Part shown: positions 58,030 through 64,000 of the stretch, piece after piece
Layout of the letters: every line of letters begins with the position of its first letter
Numbering within the stretch: position 1 is the stretch's first letter
From: Parelaphostrongylus tenuis
Lineage: Eukaryota; Nematoda; Chromadorea; Rhabditida; Metastrongylidae
Direction: 5' to 3'
NCBI GenBank assembly: GCA_019055375.1
Contig: JAHQIW010001979.1
Location: 1 to 64,000, forward strand
DNA length: 64,000 nucleotides
The notes under the pieces: model-generated
Database searches by the model: none
Told to the model about the DNA's origin: nothing
Seen by the model: only the letters and a program-made list of their open reading frames with translations
Program-made: the position numbers and the translations under genes

Positions 58030-58330
58030 GGTTGTTTCACAAGTGTTGGCACTAGAGCAATGAACACCAGATTTTTTTTACTAGGAGCGGTTGAATTTGC
58101 ATGGTTTTGGCACCGTCCAATTGCCTTTTATCTTGCTCTAAGATGGAGCTATTCGGGGAACAAATTCGCTTGCTAGTCATGAACGAATGGAGCATTGGGG
58201 AAAGTGCTATTGAAGCGGCGCGCAAGATCGATGGAGCTTGGGCGTTGATAAGGTTGCAGAAAGGACGGCTGGGAAGTGGTTAGCGAAGTCCAAAACTGGA
58301 GCAGAACAGTCTGGAGGATCAGTCGCGCTC
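58030..58330 (+). pseudogene. Mariner element 5' fragment with transposase N-terminus
   Basis: A terminal-repeat-like TAGGTTGTTTCACAAGTGTT precedes ATG 58143. The frame reads MELFGEQIRLLVMNEW and GESAIEAARKID. In a later frame LEDQSRSDRP matches the LEDQPRSGRP linker of mariner DNA-binding domains. It stops about 90 codons in. Confidence 0.7.
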
Positions 58331-58429
58331 GGACCGTCCACAGAAAGCGCCATTAATGATGCACACCTCCATTCAATGATACGTTAGCTGATTTTCTCCC
58401 TTCTTCATCTCCCTTCTTCTTCCCCTTCT

Positions 58430-58640
58430 TCTTTAGGTTGTTCCATAGGTCTTGGCACTAGAGCAGTGAACTGAGCAGTGACTGGAGAGAACAGTCTGGA
58501 GGATCAGTTGCGCTCGGTCTGTCCACAGGTAATTCTATTCATCCACTGCGCCGCTTCACTAGCATCTTCCCCAGCGCGCCTTTCGTGCATGAGTAACAAG
58601 CGAATCTGTTCCCATGATAGCTCCATCTTGAAGCAAGTAT
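58430..58640. pseudogene. Scrambled mariner fragments
   Basis: A second AGGTTGTTCCATAGGTCTTG terminus and LEDQ-coding block lie on the plus strand, followed by an inverted N-terminal block (minus strand MELSWEQIRLLLMHER). Both match 58030-58330, so this is a rearranged partial copy. Confidence 0.6.
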
Positions 58641-58900
58641 AGGCAAGCTATAATCCAAAATGTTCGCAGGTAAATGCGCAATTGAATGATACTAAAATCA
58701 TGCAGATTCAATTACTTCGATTAATGAAATTGGCGCATATTGCTTTAGCGCCAAAATCTACGAAACGACCTAATAATATCGAGTACCACTTTATCGATAC
58801 GACCGCTTACATCTGGTTACTAGTTTATCGGAGTGATTTTTTCTCTCCTCTGAGCCCTAAGCGCGACACAACAGATTTCTCATTCCCCATCGTTCCTCTG

Positions 58901-58939
58901 TGATTGATCATCGGCCACGATGACGACGATGATCAATCG
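58901..58939. repeat. Hairpin with 13-bp arms
   Basis: TGATTGATCATCG and CGATGATCAATCG (one mismatch at the outer end) surround a 13-base loop. Confidence 0.6.
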
Positions 58940-59048
58940 CTTTCAGCTTGGCAGTATTTGAAGTATCGTGACTTTCTTCAAATTCATCCTTACTGGTTTC
59001 GAATATGTTCGTGACTATACTCTAGAAAAATGCTATTTCCATACGCTG

Positions 59049-59292
59049 ACCCGTTTGAGACCACGGACTCACGGCTTTTGCATCTCTAACAGACAAGGCT
59101 GGACGAACTGCTCCACGTCCTCTGCGTCTCTGACCGTCAGCATGAGAACGCCATTGAATGTATTATTGTGTCATCCATTAAAATTAAACAATGATGCATT
59201 CAGTGCGTTTCCATGGTGAGGGTTAGAGATGCGGAGGAGGTGAGGTGGACCGTCCATCAGATATGCAGAGGCCGTGGGTCCGTGGTTCCGAT
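59049..59292. repeat. Inverted repeat with arms of about 80 bp
   Basis: 59049-59143 (ACCACGGACTCACGGC ... CCACGTCCTCTGCGTCTCTG) matches the reverse complement of 59213-59292 (ACCACGGACCCACGGC ... CACCTCCTCCGCATCTCTAA). It lies in the presumed 5' region of the zinc-finger gene. Confidence 0.6.
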
Positions 59293-59473
59293 AAGGTTAA
59301 GGGGTTTATTTCTTTTCCAGCAACACCAGTTGCTAGACTGGGAATCAGTCGGAATTTGTAAACGATTTTTATTATGGTTTCTTGTCGATTTCGATTCATG
59401 CGTCGTTTTGGACTCGCATTAATGCTGTATTTTCTTGTGAATATATATCGCAGTTTGTTTAATATTAATCGTA

Positions 59474-59533
59474 TTTTGCAGAGTAAATAGATGTTATTGT
59501 TGTAAATATCGTTCCCTCTATCAACCATTTCGA
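59474..59533 (+). promoter_or_regulatory. Acceptor-like site ahead of the start codon (possible spliced-leader site)
   Basis: ATTTTGCAG ends at 59481, 51 nt upstream of ATG 59533. In nematodes an isolated acceptor at this distance commonly receives a trans-spliced leader. A 5'-UTR intron is the alternative. An in-frame TAA near 59504 rules out an upstream start in this exon. Confidence 0.45.
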
Positions 59534-62500
59534 TGGAGGGACCTCCGCTTATGTGCCGTCACTCGGTGGATGATGACGACGTACAAGGTACCGGAGAGTT
59601 GTTACTCTTTCCTATCTTCCTTCTTCTTCCGTGTGAAAGTTACTCTTTGAAAGATCTTGACATTTATCTGGGGCAGCCTTACTGGAGTTTGTCACATTTG
59701 ATGTACTCTTCAAGTAGTTTTACGTGATATCTTTGAAATGTGCCGTTTGTTTCGAGATTTGTGGTCTATTATGGGCACTTGTAGAGCCCGGTACACGTGT
59801 TTCGGCTTTGAGCAGCCTCGTCAGTGAAGCAGATCCTTCATCTTTAGCCAATCTCTCGGGATGCTCACTCCCCCTACTTAGGCGGAGCGAAAGGCAGAGT
59901 AGACGACGACGAATGATTTACAGGTGTCGTCAAGTGAAATAGATCACTAGATCGGCAGTGCTGTACACTTGGTTGTTCTTGGTTCCAGTCCCCCTACTTA
60001 GAGTAGGCACCTCGAAAGGATTGGCTAAGGAGGAAGGGCCTGCCCGACTGACAAGGGTGCCAAGGCCGGAACACGTGTATCCGGCTGTACAAGGGCCCAT
60101 AAGAGACCATATGACATGCTAGCTCAAATAATGATTATCAGACATATAGTTCTACATGGTTTGAAGATTCCCAACTGTCACCTTTCGTTCCCTCTTCCTA
60201 ATGAGACAAATAGAAAAACGGATCGGTGCCGCGGATGGTGGGGAAAATCAACGAAACATCAGGATGTTCTTGATGACTTATAAATAAGAATTATGTCATA
60301 AATCCATCTCATCGACTGTTTTTGAAACCTTGTTATAAACATTCAGTTTAGTTTGTGAGATTGTTCAGAGTGTTTTCGACGTTGGTACGTCAAAGCCTTA
60401 TATACGTTTCGGCAGTGTTGTCCGCTTCTTATTGGCCCACGTCCCGCCGCTCTGACGTACCAACCTTGAAAAGGCTCTGAACATTCGCACAGACTAAATT
60501 GAATGTTTATAGCGAGGTTTTGAAAACAGTCGATCAGATAGATTTCTACACATTCTCTACCGACCGTAATTCTTCTACTGAAAATGGTGATAACACAACA
60601 TCACGTGATATCGCCATAAACAATGTCCCCCCATTCCTGCTATTGAGTAGGGTTAAGTGTGATGCGTGGGCCACTGATGAAGTCGGCGCCACTGCCGAAT
60701 TAACGTATGGCTCTAGTGTACCAACCTTGAAAAGGCTCTAATCATATTCATAAGCAGTATTAGGTTTTGAAAGATTATAAAAGTCAGTGGAAATTGGTGT
60801 TACAGTGAAAAAGAGCAATTAAAATCTTCTTCTAAAATTTGACAGCAATTTTTTCTTGTAACAGGCAAATGAGAAATTTTCTCTTCGTTAAGAAATCTGA
60901 GATAACGTACACACAATTGTAGAAGCTGTTTAGGTCTTGGATATGGCGTTAGTGACGGTGGTAACGGGCCATTCTCCAGAGCTCTTCTTGAGCCGAATGT
61001 TCATGATGTGATGAGCATGGAACTTGCACATCATGATATGGGCGGTACATACGTTTTCAACTTTTATGCAACTAAATCTCAAATTTTTTTTACACAGCTT
61101 TTGCTTGAATCCCTTGTTATTAACTTATCTTTTTGTATTGTAACTCATGTTGAGAAGTGTTTTTAGTAGAATTTTCTAAGGTTATCTGGATCCCAGAAGC
61201 TTTGGTGGAGGCTCACTCGAATTCGATGATTACAACGGTTTGTTTTTTTTTAGCCTAATTTCAGGTGTAGGCCTTCATATGGAACACTTTCAGGGCCATC
61301 GTCACTGTACGACGTCAGCACTTCTTTTGGTGACGATATTTCTAACGAACAGAAGTCTTTGTTCACTAACGATGGTGTATCCTTCACTCAAGGTTCTAGT
61401 TACATTTAAAAACGAATTTGACTTGTTAAATGCATTATTCTTTGTAAACTTATGTGGCTACACTCTAGTGAATTCTAACTCTCACATGAAACTGGGAGGA
61501 CGGGTCGAACATTCCGCCTCGTCCATTACTAACACCAAGTATGATGGAACGGTTAGGTATGTTACACCTTTCGCTTATTTCTTGAAGAGAATTTGAGCAT
61601 CACAAAACACTTCAAACTAGTAATATATTTTGAGCTTTTCGTGAGGTCTCTCATTGCGCTTATATAGTGCAAGACACAAGCTTCGGCTTTTCAGCCTCAT
61701 CACTTGCACGGTGTCTTTCGGTCCAGTCAGTTCCTTGCATGGGCATGTACCGTCTACGTATATAAGAACCGATTCCGAATTGTTTACACTTGGTACTAGG
61801 TATTAAAATCAAGTGATGAATAATTCGGCGTGGATTCCTTTATATGTAGGAGGTATATTCCTTTGCAAGGAACTGATTGAATAGAACGTTGTGCAACTGA
61901 TGAGGCTCAAAGGCCGAAACGCGTGTCTTGCACTATGTAAGCGCCATGACAGACCTCAGAAAAGGCTTAATATATGTTACAGATTAATTGTTTTGAGTTA
62001 GGTCTCAAAAATAGTCGAAAAAAAGTAGAGCTTGAAGTTATCATCATCATATATCGGTGTCATAATTGATTGGTTTCAGACTAGATCAATCAAGAAATGT
62101 ACCAACATACCCTGTGAAGACTGCAAACCCTTCTACATGTACGCAGTATGCTCCTGTTAGGACAATGATCGGGTAATAAATGCTGGGATACATATCGTTA
62201 GCTTATAATTCTTTTTGCAATACTGCACAGATCTTTTAGTAATTCTATGAAATCGCACGGAAATACTCCCAGTCGACGGACTTCATCTCGGAGCACCCAA
62301 AAGAAGGAGGCGATAGATCCAAAAAGAGTTGAAGACGAAGTGGCAAGGTGATCTTTTCCCATTATAGATGTAGTTCATGTTTTGCTCCTTTCTGTCTATA
62401 CTGTTTTACAAGAGCATCATGATGCTGAGTCGTGTGCAAAACCTTTGCGTCAGGCGGAACTCGAACACGCATCTACCCTGTCCGGAGGCGCATGGTTTGA

Positions 62501-63978
62501 CCCGTTGCGTCCGACGTTTGTTTTGCTACCACTCTTTCTACGCTACAAGGAATCAGTCTGTCAGCAAACAACTGTCAACGGTCTGGTCTGGTGGTCGATA
62601 TCGACATTGAATCTTAGTAACGCTTAAAGATAAATACGTTGTAGCGTAGAAAGAATGGTGGTAAAATAAGCTTCGGTAGTGCAACGGGTCAGAGCACGCG
62701 CTTCCGGGGAGAGTGAGATGTGGGTTTGAGTCCCGCTTAGCGGAGAAGTTTTGCATATCACTCAATATCATGGAACACATTTGTAGCACCATAAAACCGC
62801 TGAAAGTGGTTGAATAGAAAGGATTCTTGTCGAGAACGTAATGTTCATTTTCTTCCAGTGACTAAGTTTTCATAAGACTCGCTTCATAAGACTGGTTTTT
62901 CATAGGATTCACGAAAAATGAGATTTTTCTAAATTGGAGGCTACATATTAAAGTTACTCAGACGTTTTTGAGCATTTATTTGTGCACAGAATTCAATGTA
63001 GATTTGATAACAGTATTGTATATGTTATCGACAAGATTTCTCTCTTCAAGCTTTTTGACATATGACTATATAACCAAATCAGAAGATCGACTGTTTTTTA
63101 AACCCCGAAAAAAAATTCAAAATAACTCCAAAAAAGAATATTTTAAGCACAAAAACGGGGTTGATACGCCAGGTCATACACCGGTGTTTCGGAGGTTTGT
63201 CTTCCTCGTCAGTGACCCCCGCCCCACATTCAGCCCTGCATTGAAGCAAGGAGGGAGCCGTATGTGGTGATGGCACAGTGTACGATGACACTGGTCCATC
63301 ACCACTTCTCAGTCGATGAATTTTTTGCTGTTAGATCAAAACTAAATCAAAAGATCGACTGTTTTTTAAACCCCAGAAAAAAACCTTCAAAAGTCCAAAA
63401 AAGAATATTTTAAGCACAAAAACGGGGTTGATACGCCAGGGTCATACACCGGTGTTTCGGAGGTTCATCCTTGAAGCAAGGAGGGAGCTTCAATGCAGGG
63501 CTGAATGTGGGGCGGGGGTCACTGACGAGGAGGACGAACCTCCGAAACACCGGTGTATGACCCTGGCGTATCAACCCCGTTTTTGTGCTTAAAATATTCT
63601 TTTTTAGAGTTATTTTGTGAACCGTCAAAGGTTCCGCGTGGACGTATGTATTGACTTTGAACCTAGTTACGTTGACAGTTATTGGATATATGTAATCTAG
63701 AAGAATCGCACCTCGAAAGAGTGAGGCACAGGTTCAGCTCCCGCCCAAGGCACAAAGTTTTGCATATCTCAAGAACTTTATTGGATATGCGGCTATAACA
63801 GTGTGATATTTGGAACGTTATTTGCAGGAATGTGTCACAGATTTTGTCCGCAACAAAACAGCAGCGACTTGCAATGGAAGCACAGCAGCGTAGTGGTAGT
63901 ATTGCTCCACAACAACCACGAATCGCCTATGCTTGTCCCGATTGTCACAAAACAGTCACCAGCGCGAGAAACCTCCAG
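59533..63978 (+). CDS. C2H2 zinc-finger protein, N-terminal part (seven exons, runs off the window)
   Basis: Coding exons: 59533-59587, 60934-61044, 61181-61237, 61294-61392, 61469-61556, 62080-62172 and 63828-63978. The seven exons join in phase into 218 codons without a stop, and each junction has GT and AG; clear acceptors are at 61293 (CTTTCAG), 62079 (GTTTCAG) and 63827 (TTTGCAG). Introns are 1346, 136, 56, 76, 523 and 1655 nt. The protein starts MEGPPLMCRHSVDDDD and is then Gly/Ser/Asp-rich (FGGGSLEFDDYN). A Gln-rich helix near residues 179-190 (KQQRLAMEAQQRSG) precedes YACPDCHKTVTSARNLQ. C204 and C207 are the first ligands of a C2H2 finger whose histidines must lie in the next exon. 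A nuclear DNA-binding regulator is likely, but I cannot name the orthologue. Introns 1, 5 and 6 hold hammerhead elements and SINEs. Confidence 0.8.
59786..59830 (-). ncRNA. Hammerhead ribozyme, core intact, stem I weakened (subfamily alpha)
   Basis: Minus strand: CUGACGA, strong stem II GGCU/AGCC, GAAA and ACACGUGU. Stem I (GCUUCA/CCGGGC) pairs at four of six positions counting G-U. It is antisense to the host gene. Confidence 0.7.
60042..60085 (+). ncRNA. Hammerhead ribozyme with G8-to-A change (subfamily alpha)
   Basis: The core reads CUGACAA and the GAAA strand reads GGAA, so two conserved positions are lost. Stem I GCCCGA/UCCGGC has one mismatch. Probably dead. Confidence 0.7.
60340..60745. 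mobile_element. Hammerhead-like inverted and tandem element in intron 1
   Basis: A minus-strand motif (60394-60438: GCC-GAAACGUA preserved, core lost) and a plus-strand motif (60669-60712) lie around 230 bp of spacer. GTACCAACCTTGAAAAGGCT occurs twice in direct orientation (about 60460 and 60719) and once, diverged, inverted near 60380. The unit period is about 259 bp. Confidence 0.55.
60669..60712 (+). ncRNA. Hammerhead-like motif in intron 1
   Basis: Stem I is GGCCA/UGGCU (one G-U); the core CUGAUGA is followed by AGU and GGC/GCC; then GAA with an inserted UUA before ACGUA. It resembles the CUGARGA-N family with an insertion. Sense to the host gene; activity doubtful. Confidence 0.45.
61667..61709 (-). 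ncRNA. Hammerhead ribozyme with C3-to-G and A15.1-to-G changes (subfamily beta)
   Basis: Minus strand: stem I GUGCAA/UUGCAC is perfect and stem II GGCU/AGCC is perfect. The core reads GUGAUGA and the next strand GAAG. Probably inactive although both helices are intact. Confidence 0.7.
61891..61933 (+). ncRNA. Hammerhead ribozyme, intact, sense in intron 5 (subfamily beta)
   Basis: Stem I is GUGCAA (61891-61896) with UUGCAC (61928-61933). The core CUGAUGA is 61897-61903. Stem II GGCU/GGCC encloses CAAA. GAAA is 61916-61919. Stem III is AC[GCGU]GU, and cleavage falls after C61927 in a GUC triplet. Every core nucleotide matches the type I consensus, so this is one of the best candidates for an active ribozyme. 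Confidence 0.85.
62415..62546 (-). mobile_element. SINE family A copy in intron 6
   Basis: Minus strand: GTAGCGTAGAAAGAGTGGTA leader, tRNA-like block 62446-62516 with GACGCAACGGGTCAAACCAT and GTGTTCGAGTTCCGCC, then AAAGGTTTTGCACACGACTC. Confidence 0.65.
62641..62830 (+). mobile_element. SINE family A copy in intron 6
   Basis: GTAGCGTAGAAAGAATGGTG leader, tRNA-like block 62670-62744 with TAGTGCAACGGGTCAGAGCA and GGGTTTGAGTCCCGCTTAGC, trailer AGAAGTTTTGCATATCACTC. It is head to head with the copy at 62415; the two leaders form an inverted repeat 95 bp apart. Confidence 0.7.
63172..63217 (-). ncRNA. Hammerhead ribozyme, core intact (subfamily gamma)
   Basis: Minus strand: stem I GGUCA/UGACC, core CUGACGA, stem II GGA/UCC with a nine-base loop, GAAA, stem III ACA[CCGG]UGU, cleavage after A. 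Antisense to the host gene. Confidence 0.75.
63515..63564 (+). ncRNA. Hammerhead ribozyme, intact, sense in intron 6 (subfamily gamma)
   Basis: Stem I is GGGGUCA/UGACCCU (63515-63521 with 63558-63564, ending in one G-U). The core CUGACGA is 63522-63528. Stem II is a perfect five-pair GGAGG/CCUCC around ACGAA. GAAA is 63544-63547. Stem III is ACA[CCGG]UGU, and cleavage is after A63557. It has the strongest helices of any copy in the window. Confidence 0.85.
63690..63790 (+). mobile_element. SINE family A fragment just upstream of the zinc-finger exon
   Basis: GTGAGGCACAGGTTCAGCTC (box-B-like) is followed by AAAGTTTTGCATATCTCAAG and a tail TATTGGATATGCGGCTATAA. The fragment ends about 35 bp before the acceptor at 63827. 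Confidence 0.5.
63828..63978 (+). CDS. Last exon in the window: start of the first zinc finger
   Basis: The acceptor TTATTTGCAG ends at 63827 and the donor is CTCCAG with GTGAGA at 63979. The exon supplies residues 169-218. A second frame (starting ATGTGTCACAG) is also open throughout, but only the frame given joins the upstream exon in phase and gives the Cys-Pro-Asp-Cys pair. Confidence 0.8.
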
Positions 63979-64000
63979 GTGAGAAGGTCTCCCATTGAGT

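Larger units (their letters stand above)
59740..60140. mobile_element. Head-to-head hammerhead element pair in intron 1 (subfamily alpha)
   Basis: A minus-strand unit (ribozyme 59786-59830) faces away from a plus-strand unit (60042-60085). The centre carries CCAGTCCCCCTACTTAGAGT-type sequence in both orientations. It lies in the first intron of the zinc-finger gene. Confidence 0.7.
61620..61985. mobile_element. Head-to-head hammerhead element pair in intron 5 (subfamily beta)
   Basis: Minus (61667-61709) and plus (61891-61933) ribozymes are flanked by inverted blocks TGAGGTCTCTCAT / ATGACAGACCTCA. The pair fills most of the 523-nt intron of the zinc-finger gene, leaving about 60-90 bp to each splice site. 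Confidence 0.75.
63075..63640. mobile_element. Head-to-head hammerhead element pair in intron 6 (subfamily gamma)
   Basis: A block starting AGATCGACTG and running through the ribozyme 3' end occurs at 63075-63196 and again at 63344-63465 in direct repeat (period 269 bp). A third copy of its end is inverted at 63550-63610. Ribozymes lie at 63172-63217 (-) and 63515-63564 (+). The second direct copy keeps only a half ribozyme. Confidence 0.75.

Noticed and set aside
61001..61036. Perfect 10-bp inverted repeat TCATGATGTG / CACATCATGA
   Set aside because: It falls inside coding exon 2 of the zinc-finger gene and reads as ordinary codons; no separate function is needed.
61238..61263. Short alternative intron ending at the CAG at 61263
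   Set aside because: It would be only 26 nt long and would put a stop (GTGTAG) near the start of the exon; the acceptor at 61293 keeps the frame.
1..64000. A Penelope-like reverse transcriptase or GIY-YIG endonuclease that would drive the hammerhead elements
   Set aside because: The only reverse-transcriptase motifs seen (FADD blocks and the RWAGHVMR region) belong to RTE-type elements; no GIY-YIG pattern was recognised.

Overview
This is a eukaryotic window and reads as AT-rich nematode DNA. Three things suggest this: decayed RTE-type retrotransposon and mariner/maT transposon fragments, short introns (56, 76 and 136 nt) with T-rich AG acceptors, and an acceptor-like site just upstream of the only clear start codon, as expected for spliced-leader genes. 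The species cannot be told from sequence alone; a strongylid (hookworm-like) genome would fit. No bacterial-style operon, rRNA or CRISPR array is present.

Most of the window (about 1-59000) is gene-poor and made of repeats nested in one another. I see RTE reverse-transcriptase fragments (about 1084-1480, 5595-6558, 10715-11095, 14085-14600, 17690-17960, 18530-19540); mariner/maT remnants (1570-2560, 2979-5196, 27381-27769, 58030-58640); a pair of 650-bp MITEs (18756-19407, 19857-20506), one with an 8-bp target duplication inside an RTE fragment; larger foldback elements (2994-3926, 25640-26660, 45047-47075, 56195-56755); three tRNA-headed SINE-like families with about five to ten copies or fragments each; and a roughly 300-bp tandem repeat at 53830-54930.

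The most striking content is a large set of hammerhead ribozyme motifs. At least four subfamilies have canonical cores (CUGAUGA or CUGACGA, then stem II, then GAAA) closed by a self-complementary stem I and a palindromic stem III. They lie in units of about 270-316 bp that occur as tandem partial dimers and very often as head-to-head inverted pairs. Several look fully intact (8496-8539 +, 28928-28970 -, 61891-61933 +, 63172-63217 -, 63515-63564 +). A fifth, hammerhead-like family (CUGARGA-N-stem-GAAACGU) is scattered through the window. No reverse transcriptase or GIY-YIG of a Penelope-like element was seen, so these look like non-autonomous Penelope-type or retrozyme-like elements.

The right end holds the one well-supported gene: seven coding exons on the + strand from ATG 59533 to 63978, continuing past the window. 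It encodes the N-terminal 218 residues of a protein entering a C2H2 zinc finger. Its introns carry four head-to-head hammerhead or hammerhead-like pairs and three tRNA-headed SINEs. Two intact ribozymes lie in the sense orientation, so they would be transcribed in the pre-mRNA. Other stretches of more than 300 bases with nothing recognised are listed as such.
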